From NCBI RefSeq assembly GCF_964019515.1, contig NZ_OZ026452.1:186001-250000 (forward strand): a DNA stretch of 64,000 nucleotides, read 5' to 3'. Numbering within the stretch: the stretch's first letter is position 1; every line of letters begins with the position of its first letter. The DNA comes from Serratia symbiotica (Periphyllus acericola). GTDB taxonomy: Bacteria; Pseudomonadota; Gammaproteobacteria; Enterobacterales; Enterobacteriaceae. The position numbers and the translations under genes were made by a program. Below are positions 39,483 to 49,617 of the stretch, piece by piece. The notes beneath the pieces are model-generated. The model did not search any database. It saw only the letters and a program-made list of their open reading frames with translations, and was not told the DNA's origin.

Positions 39483-39725
39483 GTTAATGCTCCTTTAGGT
39501 ACGGCACATTTTTGCCAAAGCTACCTATGATGTGAAAGCAATAAGCACAATGCGTATCATCTTGACAAAACCTAGCCGCCATTTTGCTACCATTTGCTAC
39601 CAATGGTGCCATTGATTTTACTTTTACGCGCCACACGGTCAAAATTGGTACCATCCATAAAGAAAAAAATAAAAGTGTGCATATTTTAGTCCATTAACCG
39701 GGAAAACCCATCACGTCGGATTTAT
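39483..39725. other. Divergent intergenic region upstream of mlaF
   Basis: 243 bp expected to carry the mla promoter. It contains short direct repeats (TTTGCTACCA twice near 39582-39604) and an AT-rich part. No gene or confident regulatory site was found. The ~150-bp repeat follows. Confidence 0.4.
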
Positions 39726-39871
39726 GAGCCTATCCTAGGCGTACATTGTTGCCGCCAGTTTGCACACGGATAGAGCTCAACAACCTGAGTGTACATGCAG
39801 TACGTGAGGATGGTGAGCACTGCACAGGGCTAAAATGGCAAATAAAATAGCCTAATGGGATAGATTTCTTA
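39726..39871. repeat. ~150-bp inverted-ended repeat, copy 3
   Basis: Begins GAGCCTATCCTAGGCGTACA and ends in the inverse of TAAGAAATCTATCCCATTAGG. Read on the minus strand it aligns along its length with copy 2, including TTGCCATTTTAG, CAGTGCTCACCATCC and GGCGGCAACAATGTACGC. It lies in the space between mlaF and yrbG. Confidence 0.75.
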
Positions 39872-39957
39872 GTCTGCGCAGCGGTGAGCAAAGCAAGCTA
39901 GCCGAATGACAGCTGTTAACCAACTAACTACAATAATACCCGACTAAAGGACCCTGC

Positions 39958-40958
39958 ATGTTTCTCGCGATAGTATTATTAATCGTTGGTTTATTTTTAC
40001 TGGTGTATGGCGCAGACCTCTTAGTTTACGGTGCAGCGGTGATTTCATATTCGCTCGGCGTGCAGCCGCTGATTATCAGCATGATCATCGTCGGGATCGG
40101 CACCTCGCTACCAAAGTTGGTTGATCATCTCGATCACCGCCGCGCTAAACGGGCAAATTGACATAGCATTATGAAACGTCTTAGGTTCCAACATCGCCAA
40201 TATTTTACATCGCCAATATTTTACTGGTCCTGGGGGGATATACGCTGATCCAGCCGCTGGTAGCGCACTTAGAAGTGCTGCGGCGCGAACTGCCGTTGAT
40301 GTTGGCAGTCACCGTATTATGCAGTTTCGTGTTGTTGATGGAAGGCCCCCTAAGCCAGTTGGACGGTGTGATGCTGTTGGCCACCGCTGCCAGGTTTATT
40401 CTGCTGATGCTGAAAATCTCCAGGCTGGCGAAGCGCGAAGGTAGAGACAGCCTGCCTGTGGAGCAAATCGCCAAGCTACCGCAAGATAGTAGCAATACAG
40501 TTGCGGTGTTGTGGCTGGTACTAGCGTTTATCATTCTGCCGCTATCATCCAAAATGGTGGTCGATAACGCCACAGTGATCGCGCACCATTTCGGTATGAG
40601 CGAGTTTATGGTCGGGTTGACCATCATTGCCATCGGCACCAGCCTACCTGAGTTGTCCACTTCCATTGCTGGTGCACTTAAAAGCGAAGGTAACATGGCG
40701 ATTGGTAATATCATAGGCTCCAATATTTTTAACACGGTGATCGTGCTGGGCGTTTCCGCTTTGCTGTCTCCAGGCAGCGTTGACCCCGCCGCCTTTCAAC
40801 GCGATTAATGGGTGATGCTGGCCGCCAGTATCCTGCTTAGCGCCCTGTGCATTGGCCGCAAACATCGCATCGGGCATCTAGCGGGCGATCTGTTATTATG
40901 TGGTTTTATTGCGTATCTTGCGCTGTTGTTCTTTAACCCTTTCAGTACATTCGGTTAA
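39958..40958 (+). pseudogene. yrbG: Sodium/calcium exchanger-family protein YrbG, disrupted
   Basis: An inner-membrane CaCA antiporter in the ancestor. The first repeat half (LIVGLFLLVYGADLLVYGAA, GIGTSLP) shifts frame near 40125. TGA replaces Gly in IALGN, and a 16-bp tandem duplication (40193-40224) shifts the frame again. Removing one unit restores GSNIANILLVLGGYTL. The second half (VLRRELPLML to GIGTSLPEL-type repeat and GSNIFN) is open until TAA at 40806 in place of Tyr. The tail ends FNPFSTFG. At least four lesions. Confidence 0.9.
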
Positions 40959-40974
40959 ACCCAGGGAAGTATGT

Positions 40975-41961
40975 ATGTCGAGTTTTCAATTGCAACCGGG
41001 CTTCGATTTTCAACAGGCCGGGAAAGAAGTGCTCCAGATAGAGTGTCAAGGGTTAGCTCAGCTCGATCGCTATATTGATGCGGACTTCACCCGCGCCTGC
41101 GAAACTATCACCGCCTGCTGTGGCAAAGTGGTGGTGATGGGCATAGGCAAGTCCGGGCACATCGGTTGCAAGATCGCCGCCACTTTCGCCAGCACTGGCA
41201 CCTCCTCATTCTTCGTCCACCCGGCTGAAGCCAGCCATGGCGATCTCGGCATGGTCACCGCGCAAGACATCGTGCTCGCCATCTCCAACTCAGGCGAGTC
41301 CAATGAAATTCTGGCGCTGATCCCAGTATTAAAGCGCCAGCAAATCCCGCTTATCTGCATGACCAACAACGCGGAAAGTACGATGGGCAAGGCAGCGGAT
41401 ATCCACCTGTGCATCAAGGTGCCGCAGGAAGCTTGCCCAATGGGGCTAGCACCGACCACCAGTACCACCGCTACCCTGGTGATGGGCGATGCGCTGGCCG
41501 TTGCGTTGCTAAAAGTACGCGGCTTCACCCCGCAAGATTTTGCGCTGTCGCACCCAGGCGGCGCACTCGGCCGCCGACTGCTGCTGCGGGTGAACGACAT
41601 CATGCACAGCGGTGATAAAATCCCACACGTCAGCACTGAGGCTTCGCTACGCGATGCGCTGCTGGAAATCACCCGCAAAAACCTGGGCATGACGGTCATT
41701 TGTAACGATACAATGAATATTGCTGGCATCTTTACCGATGGTGACCTGCGCCGGATATTTGATATCGGCATCAATCTCAACGATGCCAAGATCATCGACA
41801 TCATGACACCGGGCGGCGTGCGAGTGCACCCAAGTATGCTAGCGGTCGACGCGCTGAACCTGATGCAACAACGCCACATTACTGCGCTGCTGGTTGCCGA
41901 TGGCGACCAGTTGCTGGGTGTGGTACATATGCATGACATGCTGCGCGTCGGCGTTGTTTAA
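40975..41961 (+). CDS. kdsD: D-arabinose 5-phosphate isomerase KdsD
   Basis: A 328-residue enzyme that converts ribulose 5-phosphate to arabinose 5-phosphate for Kdo synthesis. It has an N-terminal SIS domain (VVVMGIGKSGHIGCKIAATFASTG) and two CBS domains. The conserved catalytic His regions (VHPAEASHGDLGM, SHPGGALGR) are present. The start at 40975 (MSSFQLQPGFDF) is chosen by homology; the frame extends upstream through yrbG sequence. Confidence 0.95.
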   Translation: MSSFQLQPGFDFQQAGKEVLQIECQGLAQLDRYIDADFTRACETITACCGKVVVMGIGKSGHIGCKIAATFASTGTSSFFVHPAEASHGDLGMVTAQDIVLAISNSGESNEILALIPVLKRQQIPLICMTNNAESTMGKAADIHLCIKVPQEACPMGLAPTTSTTATLVMGDALAVALLKVRGFTPQDFALSHPGGALGRRLLLRVNDIMHSGDKIPHVSTEASLRDALLEITRKNLGMTVICNDTMNIAGIFTDGDLRRIFDIGINLNDAKIIDIMTPGGVRVHPSMLAVDALNLMQQRHITALLVADGDQLLGVVHMHDMLRVGVV

Positions 41962-41978
41962 TTAGGAAATAGAACGGA

Positions 41979-42533
41979 ATGCGTATGGTAGACACCTGCT
42001 ACGGGCCAGTAGAGCAAGACGTGATAGCGCGTGCCAACAATATCCGCCTGCTGATTTGTGATGTTGATGGCGTGCTGTCCGATGGCCTGATTTTTATGGG
42101 CAACAATGGTGAAGAGTTAAAAGCGTTTAACGTGCGCGACGGCTACGGCATCCGCTGCCTGAAAACCTCAGACATTGAGGTGGCGATCATCACTGGCCGC
42201 TCCGCCAAACTGCTGGAAGACCGGGCGAAAACGCTCTGTATCAGCCACCTGTATCAGGGGCAATCCGATAAGTGCTTAGCTTTCCACGACCTGTTGGAAA
42301 AGCTCTCGCTAACGGCGGCTCAGGTAGCCTATATCGGCGATGATCTGATCGACTGGCCAGTAATGGTGCAGGTGGGTTTAGCGGTCGCCGTGGCGGACGC
42401 GCACCCCTTGCTGACACCAAAAGCTCACTATGTGACCCGCATTGTCGGTGGTCACGGTGCGGTGCGCGAACTGTGTGACATAATTCTTTTGGCTCAAAAT
42501 AAGCTGGAGGGGGACAAAGGGCTATCGATATGA
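41979..42533 (+). CDS. kdsC: Kdo-8-phosphate phosphatase KdsC
   Basis: A 184-residue HAD-family phosphatase with the nucleophile motif DVDGVLSDG and the motif III/IV region GDDLIDWPVM. It releases Kdo from Kdo-8-P for lipid A assembly. The start is ambiguous between 41979 and 41985. Its stop overlaps the lptC ATG (ATGA). It is intact. Confidence 0.96.
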   Translation: MRMVDTCYGPVEQDVIARANNIRLLICDVDGVLSDGLIFMGNNGEELKAFNVRDGYGIRCLKTSDIEVAIITGRSAKLLEDRAKTLCISHLYQGQSDKCLAFHDLLEKLSLTAAQVAYIGDDLIDWPVMVQVGLAVAVADAHPLLTPKAHYVTRIVGGHGAVRELCDIILLAQNKLEGDKGLSI

Positions 42534-43108
42534 GCAAAACCAAATTGTGGATCACCCTCCTGCTGGCCGTAATCGCGTTCGCACTGATCGGCTGGAATAT
42601 GGTGGATTTCAGCGATGACACTGCACCGCAGCTGGTCAACGATCAGGCACCAACGTATCAGAGCGAGCACACAGTCACCGTGGTATACAACCCAGTCGGC
42701 AAGCTGAGCTACAAGCTGGTATCGGATGACGTGAAATATTATACCACAGATGAACTGAGCTGGTTTACCCAGCCAGTAATGACGCTGTTCGATAAATATG
42801 GGCTGGCAACCTGGTCAGTGCGTGCCGATCGCGCAAAACTGACTAAAAACCGGATACTGTATCTTTACGGCAATGTCGAAGTGGACAGCCTGACCGACAC
42901 CTCGCAGGTGGAAAAAATTAAAACCGACAATGCTCGGGTGGATCTGATAACCCAGGATGTGTCTTCCGATGAAGTAGTGACGCTTTACGGAACAAATTTT
43001 ACCTCTAACTGCATGAAAATGCGTGGAAATCTGCGGGACAAAACCGCTGAGTTGATTGATAAGGTTAAGACCAACTATGAAATTCAGAATCAAAAAACCA
43101 CTCCGTAA
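42530..43108 (+). CDS. lptC: LPS export protein LptC
   Basis: A 192-residue bitopic inner-membrane protein. One N-terminal helix (LWITLLLAVIAFALIGW) is followed by a periplasmic beta-jellyroll that receives LPS from LptB2FG and passes it to LptA. It overlaps kdsC by 4 bp and lptA by 32 bp. It is intact. Confidence 0.95.
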   Translation: MSKTKLWITLLLAVIAFALIGWNMVDFSDDTAPQLVNDQAPTYQSEHTVTVVYNPVGKLSYKLVSDDVKYYTTDELSWFTQPVMTLFDKYGLATWSVRADRAKLTKNRILYLYGNVEVDSLTDTSQVEKIKTDNARVDLITQDVSSDEVVTLYGTNFTSNCMKMRGNLRDKTAELIDKVKTNYEIQNQKTTP

Positions 43109-43616
43109 TCTGTTGATCTCAAGCGTAGTTTTGGCCACCAGCGCGCCGGTCCTGGCGCTTAAATCCGACGCCAATCAGCCAGTCGCCATCGACTCGCTCA
43201 AACAATCTCTGGATATGCAAAAAAACGTCAGCACCTTCACTGATAACGTAGTGATCAAACAAGGCACCATAGATATCTGTGCGGACAAGGTGGTCGTCAC
43301 CCACCCTGGCGGCGATCAGAAAAAAACCTATATTGAAGCGTTTGGCGACCCAGTCACCTTCCATCAGATGCAGGACAGTGGCAAGCCGGTAAAAGGTCAC
43401 GCGCAGAAAGTGCGTTATGACGTTGCGACGCAGTTGGTAACCCTAACGGGCAATGCCTATCTAGAGCAACTCGATAGCAATGTGAAAAGCAATCGCATCA
43501 CCTATTTTGTACAACAGCAGCAAATGCAGGCGGTTAGCGATAAAGGCAAACGTGTGACCACGGTTCTGGTGCCGTCACAGTTGCAAGACAAAAATAGGCA
43601 AAATAAGAGTAACTAA
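43077..43616 (+). CDS. lptA: Periplasmic LPS bridge protein LptA
   Basis: A 179-residue protein with a signal peptide (cleavage near VLA-LKSD) and the beta-jellyroll of the Lpt bridge. The ATG at 43077 (MKFRIKKPLRN) is preferred; it lies inside the lptC end, the usual overlap. The sequence runs through VTLTGNAYLEQLDSNVKSN without defect. Confidence 0.95.
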   Translation: MKFRIKKPLRNLLISSVVLATSAPVLALKSDANQPVAIDSLKQSLDMQKNVSTFTDNVVIKQGTIDICADKVVVTHPGGDQKKTYIEAFGDPVTFHQMQDSGKPVKGHAQKVRYDVATQLVTLTGNAYLEQLDSNVKSNRITYFVQQQQMQAVSDKGKRVTTVLVPSQLQDKNRQNKSN

Positions 43617-43622
43617 TCATTT

Positions 43623-44348
43623 ATGGCTACACTTATCGCAGAAAACCTGGCAAAAGCCTACAAATGCCGAAAAGTTGTTGAAGATGTCAGCCTTAAGGTG
43701 AAATCCGGTGAAATCGTCGGCTTGCTGGGGCCGAACGGTGCTGGAAAAACCACAACCTTTTATATGGTGGTCGGTATCGTGCAACGTGATGCCGGGCGTA
43801 TTGTGATCGACGAAGAAGACATAAGCCTGCTGCCGCTACACGCCCGGGCGCGCCGTGGCATCGGTTATCTGCCGCAGGAGGCGTCGATTTTCCGTTGCCT
43901 GAGCGTATATAAAAACCTAATGGCGGTGCTGGAGATCCGTTCCGATCTCACCAGCGAGCAGCGCGAAGACCGCGCCAAAGAACTGATGGAAGAGTTTCAC
44001 GTCACCCACCTGCGCGACAGCCTGGGCCAAGCGCTGTCCGGAGGGGAACGCCGCCGCGTCGAGATCGCCCGCGCGCTGGCTGCCAACCCGAAATTCATCC
44101 TGTTGGATGAACCTTTCGCCGGAGTTGACCCGATTTCCGTTATCGACATCAAGAAGATCATCGAGCACTTACGTGATAGTGGCCTGGGCGTGCTGATCAC
44201 CGACCACAACGTGCGCGAGACCCTGGATGTGTGTGAACGCGCCTATATCGTCAGTGAGGGCAAACTGATTGCCCACGGCACGCCGGATGCTATTCTGGCT
44301 GATGAGCAGGTGAAACGCGTTTATTTAGGCGAAGCATTCCGCCTCTGA
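43623..44348 (+). CDS. lptB: LPS export ABC ATPase LptB
   Basis: A 241-residue ATPase with Walker [10 protein letters not shown], signature LSGGERRR, Walker [13 protein letters not shown] and switch His TDHNVRE. It powers extraction of LPS from the inner membrane by LptFG. It follows lptA by 6 bp and precedes rpoN. It is intact. Confidence 0.98.
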   Translation: MATLIAENLAKAYKCRKVVEDVSLKVKSGEIVGLLGPNGAGKTTTFYMVVGIVQRDAGRIVIDEEDISLLPLHARARRGIGYLPQEASIFRCLSVYKNLMAVLEIRSDLTSEQREDRAKELMEEFHVTHLRDSLGQALSGGERRRVEIARALAANPKFILLDEPFAGVDPISVIDIKKIIEHLRDSGLGVLITDHNVRETLDVCERAYIVSEGKLIAHGTPDAILADEQVKRVYLGEAFRL

Positions 44349-44399
44349 GTACCAGCACGTCATGAAGCACAACTGGTTAACGGAAGTAAACTGAAGATT

Positions 44400-45833
44400 A
44401 TGAAGCAAGGCTTGCAACTTAGGTTCAGCCAACAACTGGCCATGACCCCACAATTGCAACAGGCTATCCGCCTGCTGCAATTGTCCGCACTGGAGCTTCA
44501 ACAAGAAATACAGTTGGCGTTGGAGAGTAATCCCCTGCTTGAGCAGAGCGATCTGCACGATGAAATCGATACCACAGCATCCAACGACCTCGAAGGTCCG
44601 GATACTCGCGAGGCACTGGAACAGAAGGAAATAGCTAAAGAGTTACCATTGGACGCCACCTGGGATGTGTTCTACACCACCAGTTATTCTTCCGGCACTA
44701 GCACCGACTACAGCGACGACGAACGGCTACTGTATCAGGGGGAAACCACCCAGACATTGCAAGATCACCTGATGTGGCAACTGGGGCTCACGCCATTTTC
44801 CGATACCGATAGCGCCATCGCCACCTCGATCATTGATGCAGTCAACAGCACCGGCTATCTCACCGTGCCGCTGGAAGAGATCCTAGAGAGCATAGGTGAC
44901 GAAACTGTGACCATGGCCGAAGTCGAAGCGGTATTGAAGCGTGTACAGCGTTTTGATCCGGTCGGCATTGCCGCCCGCGATCTACGCGACTGCTTGCTGG
45001 TACAGCTTTCCCAATACGCCAAAGATACGCCGTATCTGGCAGAAGCTCAGTTGGTCATCAGCGAACATCTTGATTTGTTAGCCAACCACGACTTTCGCAG
45101 TTTGATGCGGTCAACCCGGCTAAAAGAAAATACACTAAAAGAGGTGATAGTGCTGATTCAGTCGCTCGATCCACGCCCAGGGCAGTCGATCATTACCGAT
45201 GAATCGGAATACATCATTCCAGACGTGCTAGTGCGCAAAGCGCAGGATAAATGGATAGTTGAACTTAACGCCGATAGCGTTCCGCATCTGAAGATCAACC
45301 AGCAATACGCCGCGCTGGGCAACAGTTCACGCAATGAAGCAGATGGCCAGTTTATTCGCAGTAACCTACAGGAAGCCAAGTGGCTGATTAAAAGTCTGGA
45401 AAGCCGCAATGAAACCCTGCTAAAGGTCACCCGCTGCATTGTCGATCAGCAGCAGGCATTCTTTAAACAGGGCGAAGAACTGATGAAGCCCATGGTACTA
45501 GCAGATATAGCCCAAGCCGTGGAGATGCATGAATCGACAATTTCGCGCGTCACTACGCAGAAGTTTTTGCACAGCCCACGCGGTATTTTTGAGTTGAAAT
45601 ATTTCTTCTCTAGCCATGTGAATACCGACAGCGGTGGCGAAGCCTCCTCAACGGCGATCCGCGCACTGGTTAAGAAATTGATTGGGGCGGAAAACCCCGC
45701 CAAACCACTTAGCGATAGTAAACTGGTCACCCTGCTTTCCGCACAGGGGATCATCGTGGCGCGGCGTACCGTCGCCAAATACCGAGAGTCTTTATCCATC
45801 CCGCCATCTAACCAGCGTAAACAGTTAGTTTGA
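44400..45833 (+). CDS. rpoN: RNA polymerase sigma-54 factor
   Basis: A 477-residue sigma factor. The Gln-rich region I ([21 protein letters not shown]), the acidic region II, the core-binding domain and the C-terminal RpoN box [10 protein letters not shown] are complete. It directs transcription of nitrogen and other activator-dependent genes. It is intact, which is notable beside the broken hpf and damaged npr of the same cluster. Confidence 0.97.
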   Translation: MKQGLQLRFSQQLAMTPQLQQAIRLLQLSALELQQEIQLALESNPLLEQSDLHDEIDTTASNDLEGPDTREALEQKEIAKELPLDATWDVFYTTSYSSGTSTDYSDDERLLYQGETTQTLQDHLMWQLGLTPFSDTDSAIATSIIDAVNSTGYLTVPLEEILESIGDETVTMAEVEAVLKRVQRFDPVGIAARDLRDCLLVQLSQYAKDTPYLAEAQLVISEHLDLLANHDFRSLMRSTRLKENTLKEVIVLIQSLDPRPGQSIITDESEYIIPDVLVRKAQDKWIVELNADSVPHLKINQQYAALGNSSRNEADGQFIRSNLQEAKWLIKSLESRNETLLKVTRCIVDQQQAFFKQGEELMKPMVLADIAQAVEMHESTISRVTTQKFLHSPRGIFELKYFFSSHVNTDSGGEASSTAIRALVKKLIGAENPAKPLSDSKLVTLLSAQGIIVARRTVAKYRESLSIPPSNQRKQLV

Positions 45834-45856
45834 CCTCTATTAGATAAGGAAGACAC

Positions 45857-46144
45857 TTGCAGCTCAACATTACTGGACATCACATTGATATCACCGAACC
45901 ATTGCGCGAGTTCGTCACCAACAAGTTTGCCAAACTCGAACACTATTTCGACCGCATAAATCAGGTGTATGTTGTCTGAAGTGTGGAAAAAATGCAGCAA
46001 ATCGCGGAAGCGCAGATGCATGTGAATGGCGGCGAGTTGCACGCCTCTTCGGAAGACGAGAATATGTATGCAGCAATTGATACACTGATGGATAAATTGG
46101 CACGCCAATTGAGTAAACATAAAGATAAACTGAAGCAACACTGA
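45857..46144 (+). pseudogene. hpf: Ribosome hibernation promoting factor HPF, nonsense mutant
   Basis: From TTG 45857 the frame reads LQLNITGHHIDITEPLREFV to RINQVYVV, then TGA (45977-45979) at codon 41. It resumes in frame through the remainder ([25 protein letters not shown]) to KLKQH and a normal TGA. The stop replaces a Leu codon (TTA or TTG), and the start is TTG where homologues have ATG. HPF promotes 100S dimers in stationary phase; here only a 40-residue piece could be made. Confidence 0.9.
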
Positions 46145-46303
46145 CATTTTGACCCCTTTTCTATCTGGGATCATGCTTAAGGCAACTTCAGTGATCAGCG
46201 CGTTACCTGTTGAGTAACGAGCCATATGGTAACCAGGGTTAAAACAGGCGAAAAATCACCTTGCTGGGCAATGCCCTGACACGTGGTTTTAAGTGAAGAT
46301 GAG

Positions 46304-46765
46304 ATGAACAACGAATATAGGCAATTAAGCTCGGTGCTAAACATCGAGTGCACTAAAAGCGCGGTATACTGCACTAGTAAAAAGCGGGCTTTGGAGATTA
46401 TCAGCGAACTGGCGGCCACTCAGTTCAACCTACCGCCGCTGGTGGTGTTTGACGCGGTGCTCACCCGGGAGCGCATGGGCAGCACCGGCATAGGCAACGG
46501 TATCGCAATTCCCCATGGCAAACTGGAAGAGGATACATCGCAGGCCGTTGGCGTGTTTATTCGTCTCGACCAACCTATTGCCTTTGATGCCATAGACAAC
46601 CAACCGGTTGATCTGCTGTTCGCTTTGTTAGTGCCAGCTAATCAGTGCAAAACACATTTGCATACCTTATCGCTAGTCGCCAAACGCCTGGCCGATAAAA
46701 GCGTATGCCGCCGTCTGCGTGCGGCGCAGAGTGACGAAGAACTTTACCAAATCATCACTGAGTGA
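46304..46765 (+). CDS. ptsN: PTS-Ntr EIIA component PtsN
   Basis: A 153-residue EIIA-Ntr. The phosphorylated His is in GIAIPHGKLEED. It receives phosphate from NPr and regulates potassium transport and other targets. ATG 46304 (MNNEYRQLSSVLN) is chosen over an ATG 21 bp upstream by homology. It follows hpf in the rpoN cluster and is intact. Confidence 0.95.
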   Translation: MNNEYRQLSSVLNIECTKSAVYCTSKKRALEIISELAATQFNLPPLVVFDAVLTRERMGSTGIGNGIAIPHGKLEEDTSQAVGVFIRLDQPIAFDAIDNQPVDLLFALLVPANQCKTHLHTLSLVAKRLADKSVCRRLRAAQSDEELYQIITE

Positions 46766-46897
46766 TACCTCGCTAACGTGACTTACCGTCAGGGTAGTGG
46801 CTACTGTTTCACCATGATGGATCCCGGCTCTTGCCGAAATTAATAATGTTTCTAGCAGTGGTAATGGATGCCACCAAAATAGCAGAGGAGTGACTAC

Positions 46898-47752
46898 ATG
46901 GTGCTGATGATTGTCAGCGGACGTTCCGGTTCAGGGAAATCCGTCGCCTTGCGGGCGCTGGAGGACATGGGGTTTTACTGCGTCGATAACTTGCCCGTGG
47001 TGTTGCTGCCGCACCTTGCTAATACACTAGCGGAACGCAACAGCTCCGCCGCAGTGAGCATCGACGTACGCAACATGCCGGAATCACAGGAGGTATTCGA
47101 ATACGCCATGACTCAACTGCCGCAAAGCTTCTTACCACAGCTACTGTTCCTCGACGCTGACAGCAATACGCTGATTCGCCGCTACAGTTATACCCGCCGC
47201 CTACATCCACTCTCCAGCAAAAAACTGTCATTGGAAAGCGCTATTGATAAAGAAAGCGACTTACTTGAGCAGTTGCGCTCACGGGCCGATTTGATCATCG
47301 ATACCTCGGAAATGTCAGTACATGAACTGGCCGAAATGCTACGCAACCGCCTGCTGGGCAAACGCGAGCGCGAGCTGAGCATGGTGTTTGAATCCTTCGG
47401 CTTCAAGCACGGCATCCCGATCGATGCCGACTACGTGTTCGACGTGCGCTTCCTACCGAATCCGCACTGGGATCCTAAGCTGCGGCCGATGACAGGTCTA
47501 GACAAACCGGTGGCATCTTTCCTCGATCGCCACACCGAAGTGCACAACTTTATCTACCAGACGCGCAGCTATTTGGAGCAGTGGCTACCGATGCTGGAGA
47601 CCAACAACCGCAGTTACCTAACAGTAGCGATAGGCTGTACCGGCGGCAAACAGCGTTCGGTCTACGTAGCGGAACAGTTGGCCGATTACTTCCGCTCACG
47701 CGGCAAGAACGTGCAATCGCGCCACCGCACGCTGGAAAAACGCAAACAGTGA
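46898..47752 (+). CDS. rapZ: RNase adapter protein RapZ
   Basis: A 284-residue protein with an N-terminal P-loop domain (Walker A GRSGSGKS) and a C-terminal RNA-binding domain ([18 protein letters not shown]). It delivers GlmZ sRNA to RNase E, tuning glucosamine-6-phosphate supply. Its stop overlaps the GTG start of npr. It is intact. Confidence 0.96.
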   Translation: MVLMIVSGRSGSGKSVALRALEDMGFYCVDNLPVVLLPHLANTLAERNSSAAVSIDVRNMPESQEVFEYAMTQLPQSFLPQLLFLDADSNTLIRRYSYTRRLHPLSSKKLSLESAIDKESDLLEQLRSRADLIIDTSEMSVHELAEMLRNRLLGKRERELSMVFESFGFKHGIPIDADYVFDVRFLPNPHWDPKLRPMTGLDKPVASFLDRHTEVHNFIYQTRSYLEQWLPMLETNNRSYLTVAIGCTGGKQRSVYVAEQLADYFRSRGKNVQSRHRTLEKRKQ

Positions 47753-48021
47753 CGGTCAGGCAAACGGTTAAAATTAAAAACAAGCTGGGCATACATGCCT
47801 GCCCGGCAATAAAGCTGTTCGAGCTGATGCAAAGTTTCGACGCCGAGGTAATGTTGTGCAACGACAGCGGCATCGAGGCCGAGGCCAGCAGCGTCATCGC
47901 ACTGCTGATGCTGGATTCCTCCCAGAGGCGGCATATAGAAGTCGAAGCGACCGGCCCGGACGAAGTGAAAGCGTTAGCCGCCGTGGTCGAGCTGTTCAAC
48001 TCTGGCTTTGATGAAGACTGA
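47749..48021 (+). CDS. npr: PTS-Ntr phosphocarrier NPr, with altered active site
   Basis: A 90-residue HPr-like protein starting at GTG 47749, overlapping the rapZ stop by 4 bp. The phosphorylated His is kept in [15 protein letters not shown], but the residue two positions later, Arg in E. coli NPr (HARPA) and in HPr, is Cys here (CGC to TGC). That Arg assists phosphotransfer, so activity may be reduced. The rest of the protein is conserved. Confidence 0.93.
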   Translation: MTVRQTVKIKNKLGIHACPAIKLFELMQSFDAEVMLCNDSGIEAEASSVIALLMLDSSQRRHIEVEATGPDEVKALAAVVELFNSGFDED

Positions 48022-48194
48022 TCTTTAGAAAAAACGCATCAACGTGCCACCATGGTGCGTTCGTCCTTTTTAAGATCTGCCCACTTCCGCAATTGCATAC
48101 CCAAAAAATCTTTGTTAAGCACATTTTCAGCCACGCCAAGTACGACAAGCTTATCCGTTCGTACCGAATGAGCCAGGAATGATCACAGATGCGA

Positions 48195-48557
48195 TTAAGG
48201 CCACTCAGGAACTCCTGCGAAACAGCAGCGCACGAAGGTGATAAAAAACTCGTAGATCGCCATCGCCTCTTCATAGCCGCTTTTGCTGATCGCCAGCAGG
48301 AAGATCACCTGGGTGATCTCACCCCACACCGCGCCCTACGGCACCACCACAATTTTTTTGCCAGCAGCCCCAATGAATGCGGCAGCGCAATGCCCTCCCC
48401 AAACAGAAGATCATGCCGTTCAGAAACATGGCATATATAACCACGGAAATACCTTCAGTATTACGAGTGCGTAACGTTTTAATGGTTTTGCGGGGCAAAT
48501 GCAGGCAAGCGTCGTGAAAAAGGCCTCAAAGAGGCAGATAAACGGAGTTGTATCCAT
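48195..48557 (-). pseudogene. PTS EIIA-type domain of a PRD (BglG-like) regulator, remnant
   Basis: From ATG 48557 the minus strand, allowing one frameshift near 48450 and one in-frame stop, reads ...ALPHSLGLLAKKIVVVP, stop, GAVWGEITQVIFLLAISKSG and YEEAMAIYEFFITF. This matches the C-terminal EIIA domain of BglG-family antiterminators (the His-containing ALPHS and the WG...V.FLLAISK...EAM..Y blocks). No PRD or RNA-binding domain was seen. It follows the oxidoreductase pseudogene directly. Confidence 0.6.
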
Positions 48558-48565
48558 GTTATTCC

Positions 48566-49548
48566 TCAGAATGCTTCCATGACTGCCTGGATATGTAAGC
48601 CAGTAGAAATTGCGAGCAACGATGTTGTATGTGTCTTGTCCTGCAACGCTAAGCACCAGTCTTGTAAAAGATGGTAGAAAGAGTCCGACCACGAGGGGAG
48701 TTCTCGGGGCGGATCAAGCAACATTATGGTTTTTGCTAAAGTAATCTCTTCCACACCAATTTGATCAAATAGCGTCAGGAAAAAGCGATTTTCATTCTGG
48801 GTCGAATAGCATATTTCGCCTTTTTCAAAGACAATATTGATGTGTAGTCCCAGATCATCTGCCTAATCCGACTTACTGGCCCTGATACGAAAGAAAACTC
48901 CACCACAGGAGTGACCAAAGACACAACCGTTATCATAAACCTCTACCTGACCCCCGTCTTTAACCTCCACACGAGTACCCTTTACAACCCTAAGATCGTT
49001 CGTGTCGATGGTGTCAGTACTGTGCGAGCAAAATAAATCCAGCAAATGGCAGTAGATATCACCCAATGTACCGCTGCTTTTACTCTGCTGAGCCGAATCC
49101 CGCCAAGTGAGGTGATTGCGAGTCAGGGCTGAGTTTTTATTACACTCAGTAGAAAAAAATGTAGTTTGCCCAATTCCCGGTCATCTTTTACCTGAACCAA
49201 ATTTTGAATGATCCGGTTATAGCGATAGTTAAAAGACATTATACTGTTTCGTGGTGCTAGCTTTACCAGCCGGTGGGCAGAAGCCAAGTCGGTGGACAGC
49301 GGTTTTTCGCAAATGAATGGGATTTGCTTATACTTCAGGACTTCTTCGGCAAGGCTTACATGTAGATTATTTGGCGTACAGATAATACAACCGTCGCTTT
49401 AACAGGACGATGAGATAACTCACTGATCTTGCTCATTTTTAATTAATAACATCGTAAAATGCCAGCTCTGTTACCGATTCAATCAGTGAAAGAGCACGCA
49501 CGTGTTCCTGTGCAAAATACCACCGCAACCAACAATCCCGATGATCAT
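48566..49548 (-). pseudogene. Gfo/Idh/MocA-family oxidoreductase, disrupted
   Basis: From ATG 49548: MIIGIVGCGGI (Rossmann GxGxxG), then several stops and shifts, then IICTPNNLHVSLAEEVLKYK followed by QIPFICEKPLSTDLASAHRLV with the EKP motif. Next come SFNYRYNRI, GTLGDIYCHLLDLF and a C-terminal LLAISTGLHIQAVMEAF. This order is typical of NAD(P)-dependent sugar or inositol dehydrogenases of the family. The substrate cannot be told. Lesions lie at about 49490, 49150, 48860 and elsewhere. Confidence 0.8.
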
Positions 49549-49617
49549 GATCAAATCCCTTCTATTATGCTGAGAATTCCATGGCAGTATGGTTTATCAA
49601 TACTGCTGCCAAGCACT

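Noticed and set aside
48031..48078. Possible terminator after npr (AACGCA ... TGCGTT then CCTTTTT)
   Set aside because: Only a 6-bp outer stem with a large loop and a displaced T run; not convincing enough to call.
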